Source: Deltaproteobacteria bacterium (lineage in GTDB: Bacteria > Myxococcota_A > Polyangia > Polyangiales > Polyangiaceae). Taken from it: a stretch of DNA of 64,000 nt. The notes under the pieces are model-generated. The model was not told the origin of the DNA, ran no database searches, and saw only the letters and a list, made by a program, of their open reading frames with translations. Shown in pieces: positions 7,964 through 17,574 of the stretch (the first letter of the stretch is position 1; each line of letters opens with the position of its first letter). The stretch lies in NCBI GenBank assembly GCA_003235365.1, contig QJWJ01000030.1:50334-114333 (forward strand), in the 5' to 3' direction. A program made the position numbers and the translations under genes.

Positions 7964-8240
7964 GTGAAACACCTTGCGGCACGGCTCACACGAACCGCAG
8001 TTGAGTTCGTAGGTTGCCGGCGCGCGTCACACGCTTCGCGGCGCGGCTCCCACAAACCGCAGCTCGAGCCGGGCAATTCGCGGCGAGGCCCGTACAGACT
8101 GCAGCTGAGCTCGTACAAACCGAATCCGGCCCCGTATACAGTGCAGCTGAGCTCGTACAAATCGAATCCGGCCCCGTACAGAGTGCAGCTGAGCTCGTAC
8201 AAACGGGATCGGGCGCCGTATCCGACACGGCGGGGTTCAA
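7964..8240 (+). repeat. Degenerate 21-bp / 42-bp tandem repeat, former heptad-repeat coding region
   Basis: Three copies of a 42-bp unit start at 8101, 8143 and 8185 (each begins GCAGCTGAGCTCGTACAAA). Each unit is two related 21-bp halves beginning CGTA. Earlier, more diverged copies extend back to about 7976. On the plus strand this encodes 7-residue repeats such as A-A-E-L-V-Q-T and E-S-G-P-V-Q-S. The first block (from ATG 7964, A-A-R-L-T-R-T) and the later block are in different frames. Related segments at 7976 and 8038 are 62 bases apart instead of 63, so one base appears to have been lost. I read it as a decayed repeat-protein gene. Confidence 0.6.
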
Positions 8241-8693
8241 GCGCGCTGCGGGCTGTAGTGCCAATCCTGGGCGTGCCATGAGCTGCCGCTGCCGCTCCGT
8301 CGTTCGGCCTCACCCCGACCAAGATCGTGCAGCGGTTCAGTTGCGCATGCCCGATGATCTGTTTGCAAGGAGCGGGTTCGAGCGTCAGGTTCAGGCCATC
8401 GATGCGTGCATAGCGGACGCCTGGATGGCTCTGTGGATCGGCATGGGTTCACACACGACGCGAAGACGGCCCGGGCGCAGTGCAACCGTGCTCGCACGGT
8501 GGCACACGCTGCGAACCGAGCCGAAGCGGTGAGCGCTTGCCGTTACGCCATGACGGCGAACTTGGTGGCGTCACGTTTGCGTTGTCGCGGCCTCGAAGGT
8601 GCTGAGGCGGCTCCCGCAGTCGTACCCGCAGCAGGAGTTGCGACTGGAGACGTTGGACGCGACTTTCGCCGAACGAGAGCCCTGTGCACTTCC
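8241..8693. other. Stretch without a recognisable gene
   Basis: I see no supported coding region here. Open frames on both strands have shadow-like composition. The stretch lies between the degenerate tandem repeat and the stop codon of the nuclease-family gene on the minus strand, and is likely the edge of the decayed region. Confidence 0.4.
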
Positions 8694-9593
8694 TCAATAC
8701 AAGTCGAAATCCGCGAACAACGGTAGGTGGTCGGAAGCCGAGCGTGCCAGGCGTGAGCGCCCCACCGCGTGGTCGCGAATGCTCAACGCTCCGCGGTAGA
8801 ACAGGCCGTCCAGGGGGCGTACCGGGTAGGCTGCGGGGAACGTGTTGCTCAACGGGCCTGCGCGGTGAAGGCCGCTGGGCAACAGGTGCTTGGGCCCGAG
8901 GCTCCCCCACAGATCGTTCAGGTCGCCGCCGACGATGAGCGGCGTTTGGCTGTGCAAGCGCTTGAACGGGTGGCATTCGATGAAGCGTCGCAGTTGCTTG
9001 TCGCGTTCGCTGCCTGCCAGCCCGAGGTGCAGGTTGTGCACGACGATCGTCCGTTGGCGACCACTCCAGCGGGCGCGGACGTGCGCTTGGACGAGGCCAC
9101 GTTGCTTTCGAAAGCCCACGGTCAGGTCGATGTGCGTGATGTCGAACAACGGCCAACGCGATAGGATCAGGTTGCCGTAGCCACCCCGGCGAAACTGGTG
9201 TTCCGGGTGAAACGCGGCGTGCCCCGCAAATGCTTCGGTGAGCAGCGAGACTTGGTCATCGTTGCGCAAGGACGGCATGCCCTTGGCGACCTCTTGAAGT
9301 AACGCGATGTCCGGGTCGTAGTAGCGCAGTACGGCGATGATGCGATCGATGTCGTAGCGCCGGTCGACTCCGCCGACGCCTTTGTGGATGTTCCAGGTCA
9401 GCACCCGAAGCCGTGTGCTGTCGTGAGCGTACTGTTCGTCGTGCACGTTTTCGATGGGTCGATGATTGCCCGGCTTTCGGCAAATCACCAGCGGTGATCG
9501 CACGCGCTTGGTGCTTTCGACGCGTCCGCGGGACCTTGCGCGAACAAACCGAAGCGCCAGCGCGTCTGCGGCGTTTCGCGTCCGGCGCGACAA
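8694..9593 (-). CDS. Endonuclease/exonuclease/phosphatase (EEP) family protein
   Basis: The core (from about residue 60) is an EEP-fold enzyme: V-L-T-W-N-I-H-K-G near the start, D-I-A-L-L-Q-E-V with the metal-binding Glu, V-V-H-N-L-H-L-G, G-G-D-L-N-D-L-W with the Asp/Asn pair, and a terminal S-D-H-L-P-L with the catalytic Asp-His. Family members cleave phosphodiester bonds in nucleic acids, inositol phosphates or sphingomyelin; the substrate cannot be told here. No signal peptide is obvious. The first ~50 residues are Arg-rich and unlike the family. Downstream GTG codons (for example 9446) would give a more typical length and leave room for a promoter before the divergent acyltransferase gene, so the start is uncertain. 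Confidence 0.8.
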   Translation of the reverse strand: MSRRTRNAADALALRFVRARSRGRVESTKRVRSPLVICRKPGNHRPIENVHDEQYAHDSTRLRVLTWNIHKGVGGVDRRYDIDRIIAVLRYYDPDIALLQEVAKGMPSLRNDDQVSLLTEAFAGHAAFHPEHQFRRGGYGNLILSRWPLFDITHIDLTVGFRKQRGLVQAHVRARWSGRQRTIVVHNLHLGLAGSERDKQLRRFIECHPFKRLHSQTPLIVGGDLNDLWGSLGPKHLLPSGLHRAGPLSNTFPAAYPVRPLDGLFYRGALSIRDHAVGRSRLARSASDHLPLFADFDLY

Positions 9594-9608
9594 TGGTAGA
9601 CCGGGACC

Positions 9609-10409
9609 ATGTCAGCACTGTCTCGGGAGGTCGAACAGCGCCTGGACCAGCTGCAGGTTCCGTTCAACGCCGCAGGTGTGGACCCGTACGGCGTCTCGAA
9701 GAAGTACTTGCGAACCGCCGCAACGGCGCTGGGGCACTGTTACCGTACCTACTTCTCGGTGCGCTGTGGGGGGATCGAAAACGTGCCGACGCAAGGCCGG
9801 GCGATGCTGGTGTGTAATCACTCCGGCGGGTATGCGGTCGACGCGTCGATGCTTGCCGCGGCGTGCTTCTTCGAAATGCAGCCGCCGCGACTGGTGCACG
9901 GGATGGCGGACAAGTTCATCGCGCGCCTGCCCTACATGTCGACGTGGGCCGCGCGAGTGGGTCAGCTCACCGGGTTACCACAGCACGCGCGCCGGTTGCT
10001 CGCCGACGAGCGCCTGCTGATGGTATTCCCCGAAGGTACCGCGGGCACCGCCAAGCTGTACAAGCAGCGGCACGAACTCGTACGCTTCGGGACGGGGTTC
10101 GTTCGCTTGGCGCTGGAGATGAAGTGTCCAATCATTCCCGTTGCCGTGCTCGGCGCGGCGGATGCCGTCCCCACGGTCGCCAACGTTTATTGGTTGGGCA
10201 AACTGTTCGGCGTTCCGTACGTGCCGATCACGCCCTACGTGGTGCCATTTCCTCTGCCGGCGCGGCTCACCATTCGCTTCGGTTTGCCGTTGTCGTTCGA
10301 AGGAAACGGTCAAGAGGACGACCGCACGATCTTGGACCTGGTGGATCGTGTCAAAGCCGAGATCCTGGCGCTACTCGAACTAGGTAAGATTGACGAGAGG
10401 CGCCGATGA
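9609..10409 (+). CDS. Lysophospholipid acyltransferase family protein (PlsC-like)
   Basis: The 266-residue protein has a glycerolipid acyltransferase signature. The first block is [12 protein letters not shown], the H-x6-D variant found in a branch of this family. The second is V-F-P-E-G-T-A-G. There is a later P-I-I-P-V-A-V block. Such enzymes transfer a fatty acyl chain to a lysophospholipid or other acceptor at the inner membrane. No clear membrane helix is present, so it is probably peripheral. The stop overlaps the ATG of the following SDR gene (ATGA), so the two are translationally coupled and may act on the same lipid or surface product. The acceptor is unknown. Confidence 0.82.
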   Translation: MSALSREVEQRLDQLQVPFNAAGVDPYGVSKKYLRTAATALGHCYRTYFSVRCGGIENVPTQGRAMLVCNHSGGYAVDASMLAAACFFEMQPPRLVHGMADKFIARLPYMSTWAARVGQLTGLPQHARRLLADERLLMVFPEGTAGTAKLYKQRHELVRFGTGFVRLALEMKCPIIPVAVLGAADAVPTVANVYWLGKLFGVPYVPITPYVVPFPLPARLTIRFGLPLSFEGNGQEDDRTILDLVDRVKAEILALLELGKIDERRR

Positions 10410-11320
10410 AAGTCGTGGTGACCGGTGTCTCGGGGCGTCTGGGGCGGCTCATCGCCGAACAGCTCGTGGTGCAGGGGCACACCGTGCTCGGCATCGACCG
10501 ACGTCCGTGGGGTGGTGCCCCAGACGGCGTCGAAGTGATCGAAGCGGACTTGCGCAAGCGCGCCGCCGAGGACGTGTTCCGTACGGAGCGGCCCGACGCG
10601 CTGGTGCACATGGCCACGGTAACCCATCTGCATCTATCCGAACCAGAACAACACCGACTGAGCCTGGGTGGAACGAAGGCGGCAATCGACTACTGCCACC
10701 GATACGGTGTTGCTCATGCGGTGTTCGTGGGTCGGCACACCTACTACGGAGCCACCGCTGATTCGCCGCTGTACCACTCCGAAGACGAGCCGCCGATGGC
10801 CGCGGAAGACTTTCCCGAATTGGCTGACCTCGTTGCGGCAGACCTGTTCGCCGGCTCCGCGTTGTGGCGCTACCCAGACATCGGCACGGTCGTGCTGCGG
10901 CTGTGTTACACGCTCGGCCCCAGCCGTCATGGAACACTCGCCGACTTCCTGCGCGGACCCAAAGTGCCCACGGTGTTGGGGTTTGATCCGCTCTTCCAAT
11001 TCATGCACGAGGACGACGCTGCGCGGGCGGTTTGTGCCGCGGTTTCGCGTCGCCTCAACGGGGTGTTCAACGTCGCGGGGCCACGCCCGCTTCCACTGTC
11101 GGTGTTGATCGCCGAAGCCGGGCGTCATGCGGTCGCGATCCCCGAGTCGGTTCTCCCTTTTCTTCTCGGCAGGTTCGGCCTGCCGAAGCTCCCCCGCGGA
11201 GCGATTAGTCACCTGAAGTATTCGCTGGTGGTCGACTCCGCCGCTTTTGCGGCTCGAGCTGACTTTGCGCACCAATTCGACGAGTACGAGACACTCCGCG
11301 CGTTCCGGCAGTGTGAGTGA
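10406..11320 (+). CDS. NAD-dependent epimerase/dehydratase (extended SDR)
   Basis: The 304-residue protein begins [14 protein letters not shown], the G-x-x-G-x-x-G dinucleotide loop of extended short-chain dehydrogenases, followed by an acidic Asp (G-I-D-R-R) that favours NAD. A central F-V-G-R-H-T-Y-Y-G segment stands where the S...YxxxK catalytic region is expected, with the YxxxK not intact. It may be an atypical or non-catalytic SDR. The substrate domain contains a H-E-D-D-A-A-R-A-V motif common in NDP-sugar epimerases and related proteins. Its ATG overlaps the stop of the acyltransferase gene, so both belong to one operon. The substrate cannot be assigned. Confidence 0.8.
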   Translation: MKVVVTGVSGRLGRLIAEQLVVQGHTVLGIDRRPWGGAPDGVEVIEADLRKRAAEDVFRTERPDALVHMATVTHLHLSEPEQHRLSLGGTKAAIDYCHRYGVAHAVFVGRHTYYGATADSPLYHSEDEPPMAAEDFPELADLVAADLFAGSALWRYPDIGTVVLRLCYTLGPSRHGTLADFLRGPKVPTVLGFDPLFQFMHEDDAARAVCAAVSRRLNGVFNVAGPRPLPLSVLIAEAGRHAVAIPESVLPFLLGRFGLPKLPRGAISHLKYSLVVDSAAFAARADFAHQFDEYETLRAFRQCE

Positions 11321-11423
11321 ATCTCTGCGAGGACTCGACACCACCTTTGCGTCCAGTTGTTGCGACACAAAAACCCGAAGCGAGGGCTCCCGTTCGGGAC
11401 CCAGACGAGCTAGACTCGATGTT

Positions 11424-12515
11424 ATGGGTATTGGGGAACACCTGGGGGAAGCCCGATTTCGCGCGGCGGATCAACCGTCGTCCGGTGCACCGCTGAGTGC
11501 AGGGAGCGGCGGGCGAGCCGGTCACGATTCGTCACGGCGTCGCGGCGCTGGTTCTGCTGGCGTGAGGCGTTCGAGGCGCGGGTCCGTCGCCCTCGAAGGC
11601 ATCGTTCGAAGTGGTCTCGTCCAGGTTGGGGGGGAAAAGGGGTTGGCGCTGCTCACCGTTCGAGGTGAGGTCCCGCCGGTTCGCGGCGATGCCGGGGCGC
11701 TGCGGCGAGTGATCTCGGCGTTGCTGAGCGTCGGTATCGGGCAGCGACCCGACGAGGTCGACGCCACGATCGAGCTGCGTGAGGTGTCCGTGCTTCCGGA
11801 CGACGCCGTGGAGCCGTTCGTGGGGCGCAGGCCGGTCGCTGAAACGTGCGTGGTGCTGTCCGTCCCCGCGCCCTCGGGCCAATCGGATGCGGCGCGGCTG
11901 CGGGCACTGCTTGACAGTTCCCGAGCGGCCTATTTGCTGCGCAGCCCGCGGTTCGACCCGGCGGACGAAACGGCTCTTTCCGAGTGTCTGGCAATAGTGC
12001 ATCGACAGGGTGGCGGTTTGAGGGTAGTCCGTCCTTCGGGCACGGGCCTTTGGTTTGAGGTGTACTTCCCGGTGGCGGACGAAGGAACAGACGAAACGTC
12101 GACAGGAGGGGATCCTGACTTCGTCCAAGGCGTGACGTTCCGAGGGCACGGGCGAGTGCTCGTGATCGATGATGAACCGTCGGTGGCGCGTCTGACCGGT
12201 TTGGTGTTGGATCAGCACGGCTTCGAGGTCGAAGTTGCGGGCAGCGGCAGCGAAGCGCTGTCGCTCATCCAGCGACATCCGGAAGGGTTTCGCTTGGTCA
12301 TCGTCGACCTTTCGATGCCTGATCTGTCCGGGGTCGAAGTATTGCTGCGCGCTCGCGAACTCGGTTGTTCCGCGCCGATGGTGCTCACCTCGGGGTATTC
12401 GCGCAACGAGGCGGTGCAGGAAGCGGGCAACGCGGATTTCGCGGGCTACTTGCAGAAGCCCTATCGTCTCGAAGCGCTGCTCGACGTCATCCAAGCTGCG
12501 TTGACCGACGGCTGA
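11424..12515 (+). CDS. Response regulator receiver protein with degenerate kinase-like N-terminal half
   Basis: Residues 244-363 form a complete CheY-like receiver: acidic pair D249/D250, phospho-acceptor D295 in V-I-V-D-L-S-M-P-D, T322/S323 and K345 in L-Q-K-P-Y. Residues 55-217 resemble a histidine kinase ATPase domain without its functional boxes: G-D-A-G-A-L-R-R-V-I-S-A-L-L at the N-box position, where the key Asn is missing, then a terminal G-G-G-L-R-V and G-T-G-L-W-F-E-V-Y-F-P-V as in HATPase ends. Residues 1-50 are Ser/Arg/Gly-rich and disordered. It is probably a pseudo-kinase fused to a receiver and would be phosphorylated by another kinase. I chose ATG 11424; the open frame upstream overlaps the preceding gene and is not protein-like. 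Confidence 0.78.
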   Translation: MGIGEHLGEARFRAADQPSSGAPLSAGSGGRAGHDSSRRRGAGSAGVRRSRRGSVALEGIVRSGLVQVGGEKGLALLTVRGEVPPVRGDAGALRRVISALLSVGIGQRPDEVDATIELREVSVLPDDAVEPFVGRRPVAETCVVLSVPAPSGQSDAARLRALLDSSRAAYLLRSPRFDPADETALSECLAIVHRQGGGLRVVRPSGTGLWFEVYFPVADEGTDETSTGGDPDFVQGVTFRGHGRVLVIDDEPSVARLTGLVLDQHGFEVEVAGSGSEALSLIQRHPEGFRLVIVDLSMPDLSGVEVLLRARELGCSAPMVLTSGYSRNEAVQEAGNADFAGYLQKPYRLEALLDVIQAALTDG

Positions 12516-12591
12516 CGTCGTCGTCGTTCGTTGCGATTGAAGTCAGTGCGGGGCTTGGGTCGCAGGCACGCTCACCGGGCCGTGCCGCGAG

Positions 12592-13980
12592 CTATCGGTA
12601 CTCTTCCTGCTTGATGGCGTAGCGTTTCATCCAACGCTGGATCTGTGTTCGCGCTTTGCCGACTTCGCGAGCGACCGCGCTGACGTTGCCGGAATGCTTG
12701 TTGAGCAGCACGAGCAGTTCCGCGCGATGTTCGGCTTGTTCGTTGGAGAGATCTGGCGCGACGCTCACCGACGTGCCGTCCAGCATGGTTTGTGGAAGAT
12801 GAATGCGTTGAATGGGTTCGCCGCGAGCCAGCAGTGCCGCGGTGCGCAGCACGTTGGACAGTTCGCGAATGTTCAACGGCCAGTCGTATGCGACGAGTTC
12901 TCTGACGGCTTCGGGCGCGAACGTGACGTTGCCGAGTTCGTCACTACTGCGCGCCAGGATGCGACCGATGAGTATCCCGAGGTCTTCCTTGCGTTCGCGC
13001 AGCGGCGGCAGGTGGCAGCGAAAACCCGCAATGCGTGCGAAGAGATCGTGGCGGAAACGCCCCGACGCGACCGCTTGATCGAGGTTTTGATGCGTCGCAG
13101 ATACGACGCGCAAGTCGACCGGGTAGGGGCGGGTTGCGCCGATCGGGGTCACCTCACGTTCCTGCAGCACGCGCAGCAGCGCCGCTTGGGAACTGAGGGG
13201 AAGGTCCGCGATTTCATCCAAGAACAGGCAGCCGCCGTTGGCGCTGCGCACCAGGCCGACGCGGTTGTTCTCCGCGCCGGAGAAGGCTCCCTTCACCGAC
13301 CCGAAGAGTTCACTTTCCACGAGATTGGCCGGCAGCGCGCCGCAATTGACACCGACGAAGTCACCCCGCACCCCGGACCACTTGGCGATCTGCCGCGCCA
13401 GGACTTCCTTGCCCGTGCCGCTTTCGCCGTTGATCAGAATCGCGATGTCTTTGGACGGTGCGATCTGACGCAGCTCCTCCCAGGAGCGGGCCAGGTCCGC
13501 CTTGAAGGTCAGTGTGTCCGTATCGGACGATTGCAGGCAATCGAGGTCGTCCGGGCCGTCCAAACCGACCCGGGAACGAAACAAGAGCACCGAGCGGCCC
13601 AGCTCGATGAGATCACCGTCCACGAGCGCGTGCTGCTTGACGAGTTCGCCGTTGACGCGCGTGCCGTTGCGGGAGTTGCTGTCTTCGACGAACCACTGGT
13701 CGCGCACCTTTGCCATCACCGCGTGGGACGACGACATGCGCTTGTCCGGCAAACGCACGATCAGATCTCCGACCTTCGCGCGGGCGGGGCGCTCGGCAGA
13801 GCGGCTGCTCCCCCGACCGAGCGTCACGTTGCTGATCTTGTCGAGTGCGTGACGGGTCGACATCGCGCCGGGGCGCTCTCCTTCCAACAACACGAACAAC
13901 GCGCTCCCGATGCGCGTCGACTGCGTTGCTGACTGGCCCGACTCGTCGTCGACCAGTGTTTGCCCGATGGTTGCGGCCAT
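12592..13980 (-). CDS. FHA-domain sigma-54-dependent transcriptional activator
   Basis: The domain order is FHA (about 50-135, with R-M-S-S-S-H and N-S-R-N-G-T as phosphothreonine-binding residues), AAA+ (about 155-390) and a C-terminal Fis-type HTH (about 430-455, [10 protein letters not shown]). The AAA+ domain has Walker A G-E-S-G-T-G-K-E at 185-192, the sigma-54 contact loop G-A-F-S-G-A at 231-236 (S replaces the usual T) and Walker B L-F-L-D-E at 252-256. An FHA domain in place of a receiver means the input is a phosphothreonine protein, as in known myxobacterial activators. The gene follows the WD40 kinase gene by 32 bases in the same direction, so that kinase is the obvious input. Its target promoters are unknown. 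Confidence 0.93.
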   Translation of the reverse strand: MAATIGQTLVDDESGQSATQSTRIGSALFVLLEGERPGAMSTRHALDKISNVTLGRGSSRSAERPARAKVGDLIVRLPDKRMSSSHAVMAKVRDQWFVEDSNSRNGTRVNGELVKQHALVDGDLIELGRSVLLFRSRVGLDGPDDLDCLQSSDTDTLTFKADLARSWEELRQIAPSKDIAILINGESGTGKEVLARQIAKWSGVRGDFVGVNCGALPANLVESELFGSVKGAFSGAENNRVGLVRSANGGCLFLDEIADLPLSSQAALLRVLQEREVTPIGATRPYPVDLRVVSATHQNLDQAVASGRFRHDLFARIAGFRCHLPPLRERKEDLGILIGRILARSSDELGNVTFAPEAVRELVAYDWPLNIRELSNVLRTAALLARGEPIQRIHLPQTMLDGTSVSVAPDLSNEQAEHRAELLVLLNKHSGNVSAVAREVGKARTQIQRWMKRYAIKQEEYR

Positions 13981-14012
13981 TCGTCGTCAGTATACCGAGC
14001 GCCCCCCCAGGC

Positions 14013-17000
14013 TCAATCCCGACTCTGGGCCGGGCCGCTTCGGTTGGCGCTCGGTCCGCGCGGAATGATGTCGGGTACGGTTTCCGAAGTGAGTGAATCG
14101 AGCGTCGCGCTCAGGTTTGTGGCTGCCGGCGGGGGAATGGTAGGCCACAGGCGTACCGTCGCGTCGCCGCTACCGGTCGCTATCCACGCGCCATCGGGCG
14201 AAACGTCGACGTCGAAGACCGGTGCTCGGTGTCCTCGAAAGATGCGGTACTCCCGCGATTCGACGTCCCATACGAACGTCTCGCCGTCGCCCCCTCCCGT
14301 CACGAGGAGCTTCGAATCAGGAGTGAAGCGCATGCCCCGAACGATGCTCTCGTGTCCGCGCAGTTCCGAACAGGCGCCGTCCGGAACCGCGCACAGCCAC
14401 AGGTGGGGGGTGGCGCCGGAGACCGCTATCCAACGCCCATCCGGTGAGTAGGCCATGCCATGAGCACCGGGGAGCGAACTCCAACGCAGTGTCAATTTGG
14501 AGTTCAGATCCCGCATCACCAGGGCGCCGGCTTTGTCCACGGAGGCGAGCCAACGACCGTCGGGGGAGAACGAAACGGCGTATACCTCTCCGGCGTGATC
14601 GCGATAGTGGGCGATCTCTTGACGGCTCGAGACGTCGAACAGACGCACGTCGCCAGCTCGGCTTCCCGTAGCCAGGCGCGCGCCGCTGTGGTCGTAGACG
14701 ACACCGGTGACCGAATGGTCGTGGTACAACACGCTCGATTCGCCGGTCGTGGTGTCCCAAATTCGCGCCGTGTGATCTTCCGACGCGGAGGCGAGCGTGG
14801 TGCCATCCGGGGAGTAGGCCAGCTCTTCGACGTCGGCCTCATGACCCTCCAACACGCGATGCTGTGTTGCATCCGCGGTGGACCAGATGCGCACGGTGCG
14901 GTCGTCGCTCGACGACGCGATGTACTTGCCGTCGGGGGAGAATATCGCTCGATAGACGTGATCGGTGTGCCCTCGCAACGTCTTGCTGGTCTTGTCCCGC
15001 AAGTCCCACAGTCGCACGGTGTTGTCGTGACCACCGCTGACCAACCACTTGCCATCCGGTGAGAAACGCACACTGTGCACCCCGACGTCGTGTCCCAACA
15101 ACACGCTGCGCCGGTCGTGCAGTTCGTTGCGCAGGGGCCAGACCCGTACGGTCTTGTCCCACGAAGCGGTGATGAGGTAGTTTTCATCCGGGGTGAACAT
15201 CAGCTCGCTGATGACGTCGGTATGTCCCCGCAGGTGACGCGAGTCGTCCGTGGTGACGTCGAACACGTGTACCTGGCGATCCCAGCCGCCCGAAGCGATG
15301 AACCGTTGAAAGGGGGAGACTCGAAGCGCCAACACGCGTTCTTGATGCCGCATCAGGCGCCGCGTCGTGCGCCGGGCAAGATCGACTTGAAGCACGTCGC
15401 CCTCCATCGTCGCGACCGCGGCGTAGCCCGGTTCGTGGGTGCTGGTGGAGATCGCGGTGATCGTCGCGCCCGCGCGGGCCACCTCGGAGATCGTGCCCGC
15501 AGCCGCGTCCCACTCGAAGATCCCCCCAAGCGAGGAGCCGACGACGATGGACGTCGGTGAGTCCCAGGAGCGAGCGACGGTCAGCGGCGCGTCGAGCTTC
15601 GGCGACTCGACGTAGCTGCCGTCCAGACTCCACAACCGCATGACCCCGTGATGCGGTCCCGACAGCAGACGGTCCTGTTCGCGAAAATCCAGCAAGGGCT
15701 TGCGCACGTTCGGCGCGGGGTAGTCGGCGTAGTTGTGGTCTGCGATTCGCCAGAAACCGACGCGGTCGTCCGAGCTGGCGCTGGCCAGGTACTGGCTGTC
15801 GGGGGAGAACGCGACGGACTTGATTGCGCCCGGGTGAGTGGGCAGCGTCGTGGGAACGAGCGCTGGGATCGACCACAGCGTCGCGTGTCCGTCGTAGCTC
15901 GCTGACGCCATCCATTTGCCATCGGGCGAGAAGCGACAGTCGGCGACCCGGTCGGTGTGGTGACGCAGGGAAACGGGGATGTCCGAGCCGAGTTCCCACA
16001 CCGCCAGCGTGTAGTCCTCGCTGCCCGAGACCAATCTGGTTCCGTCCGGCGAGACGTCGACGCAGTTGATCGAATCGGTGTGGCCCCGCAACACCCAGCG
16101 GGCCACGCCCGATTCTTCGGCGCGGGCCGCGACGCTCGCCGCGCCGTGCGGCGGATGCTCGAGTTGCTTGAGCGAAGCGACCGCTGCTGTCGGATCGGAG
16201 TCGGCCAAGGTCAGAGCTCGGGCGACGATCAGCTCGCGAGCGCGTCGTTCTGCCAGCTCCAGTTGCTCTTTGGCGATGCTCTCGCTCTGCCGAGCGCTGT
16301 CGCGCTCGGTGCGAACTTGACCGATGCTGTACGACGCGATGACCAGCAACACCAACAGCGCCACTGCTGCTGTCACGACGGCGGCGACGTTGCGGCGTAC
16401 GAAGCGCGTCAGCAAGTCTCGAACGCGGTAGGTGTACGCGCTGACCAAGCGCCCGCGTGCGAACAGTTGCAGTTCGCGGGCCATTTCCTGACCGGATGGG
16501 TACCGGTTCCGGGGCTCCCTCGACATCGCTTTGTCGACGATCGCGAGCAGATCTGGTGGCAGCTCCGGTTCCAGTTGTCCCAACGGTGTCGGTGGCTCGG
16601 TGCGTATTCTCTCGAGGAGCTTGTCCGGGCGTGTGTCGTCGTAGGGCACGCGGCCGCTGAGCACGTGATAGAGAATCGCCCCCAACGCGTAGACGTCACA
16701 GGTGCGGTCGACCTCCTGACCTGCGGCCTGCTCGGGAGGCATGTACGGCGGAGTCCCCACGACGTGACCGCTGCGAGTGTGACCCGCAATGCCGAACGAG
16801 GGCGTGTCACTTCGCTGGGTATCGCTGTCGGCATTCAACAGTTTTGCCAGGCCCCAGTCGATGACCACCGTTTCGCCGAAGCGGCCGACGAGGACGTTGG
16901 CTGGCTTCAAGTCCCGGTGCACGACGCCTTCGCTGTGAGCGAAGGCGACGGCTTCGGCCACGTCGATCACCGTCGTGAGCAGCGCCAGCCGCGCGCTGAG

Positions 17001-17492
17001 CGTCTTGGCCTCGGACAGCACGTCCAGCAGCGTCTTGCCCGCCACGAAGTTCATCGCGTAAAACAGCTGTCCGTCAGGCCACCGCCCTGCCTCGTGGATG
17101 GCGACGATGTTGGGGTGTTGCAGCTTGACCGTCGCTTCGATTTCCCGCAGGAAGCGCGCCTCACTGCCCGGTGTCGGACGCAAGAGTTCCTTGATGGCGA
17201 CTTCACGGTCGAGCCGCAGGTCCCGCGCCCGGAGGATCCTCCCCAAACCACCTCGAGCCACCTCGTCGCCGAACTCGTAGCTGGCCCGGGCGACGGTCAT
17301 CAGTTGCGACTTCGAGGAAACGGGCCGCGTGACGACACTGCCGCTCTGCTGGGTTGGCGCAGAAACGGCCAGAGTGGTGGGGGGCGTGCGGACCTCCAGG
17401 TGCGGGTGCAGCTCGTCGTCGAGGGTGTCGCCCGCTTCGACCTCGTTTGGGGGCGCCATGGTGCCGTCATATCCCGGGGGTCGGGATGCCAT
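14013..17492 (-). CDS. Transmembrane Ser/Thr protein kinase with C-terminal WD40 repeats
   Basis: The protein is 1159 residues from ATG 17492. A disordered N-terminus (1-70) leads to a Hanks-type kinase (72-345): glycine loop R-G-G-L-G-R, Lys101, H-R-D-L-K-P-A-N at 192-199 (Asp194 catalytic), D-W-G in place of D-F-G at 212-214, and G-T-P-P-Y-M-P-P-E. A single membrane helix (about 369-391) is followed by a short coiled coil and then at least a dozen WD40 repeats (S-P-D-G-x-W and x-V-x-L-W units) to the end. By topology the propellers should face the periplasm and sense protein or ligand. The downstream FHA activator 32 bases away is a likely substrate. A longer reading would overlap the upstream regulator gene, so 17492 is preferred; ATG 17459 is also possible. 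Confidence 0.93.
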   Translation of the reverse strand: MASRPPGYDGTMAPPNEVEAGDTLDDELHPHLEVRTPPTTLAVSAPTQQSGSVVTRPVSSKSQLMTVARASYEFGDEVARGGLGRILRARDLRLDREVAIKELLRPTPGSEARFLREIEATVKLQHPNIVAIHEAGRWPDGQLFYAMNFVAGKTLLDVLSEAKTLSARLALLTTVIDVAEAVAFAHSEGVVHRDLKPANVLVGRFGETVVIDWGLAKLLNADSDTQRSDTPSFGIAGHTRSGHVVGTPPYMPPEQAAGQEVDRTCDVYALGAILYHVLSGRVPYDDTRPDKLLERIRTEPPTPLGQLEPELPPDLLAIVDKAMSREPRNRYPSGQEMARELQLFARGRLVSAYTYRVRDLLTRFVRRNVAAVVTAAVALLVLLVIASYSIGQVRTERDSARQSESIAKEQLELAERRARELIVARALTLADSDPTAAVASLKQLEHPPHGAASVAARAEESGVARWVLRGHTDSINCVDVSPDGTRLVSGSEDYTLAVWELGSDIPVSLRHHTDRVADCRFSPDGKWMASASYDGHATLWSIPALVPTTLPTHPGAIKSVAFSPDSQYLASASSDDRVGFWRIADHNYADYPAPNVRKPLLDFREQDRLLSGPHHGVMRLWSLDGSYVESPKLDAPLTVARSWDSPTSIVVGSSLGGIFEWDAAAGTISEVARAGATITAISTSTHEPGYAAVATMEGDVLQVDLARRTTRRLMRHQERVLALRVSPFQRFIASGGWDRQVHVFDVTTDDSRHLRGHTDVISELMFTPDENYLITASWDKTVRVWPLRNELHDRRSVLLGHDVGVHSVRFSPDGKWLVSGGHDNTVRLWDLRDKTSKTLRGHTDHVYRAIFSPDGKYIASSSDDRTVRIWSTADATQHRVLEGHEADVEELAYSPDGTTLASASEDHTARIWDTTTGESSVLYHDHSVTGVVYDHSGARLATGSRAGDVRLFDVSSRQEIAHYRDHAGEVYAVSFSPDGRWLASVDKAGALVMRDLNSKLTLRWSSLPGAHGMAYSPDGRWIAVSGATPHLWLCAVPDGACSELRGHESIVRGMRFTPDSKLLVTGGGDGETFVWDVESREYRIFRGHRAPVFDVDVSPDGAWIATGSGDATVRLWPTIPPPAATNLSATLDSLTSETVPDIIPRGPSANRSGPAQSRD

Positions 17493-17574
17493 CGTTCTAA
17501 AACTGGTTTGAGGCGCCGTCCATGGCCCGGCGATTTGGCCCCTGGGTCGACTTGCGCTGCGACCTGGCGCGGGT

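Noticed and set aside
7964..8240. CRISPR array
   Set aside because: The units are directly adjacent with no unique spacers between conserved repeats, and the copies diverge gradually; this is a tandem repeat, with no cas genes nearby.
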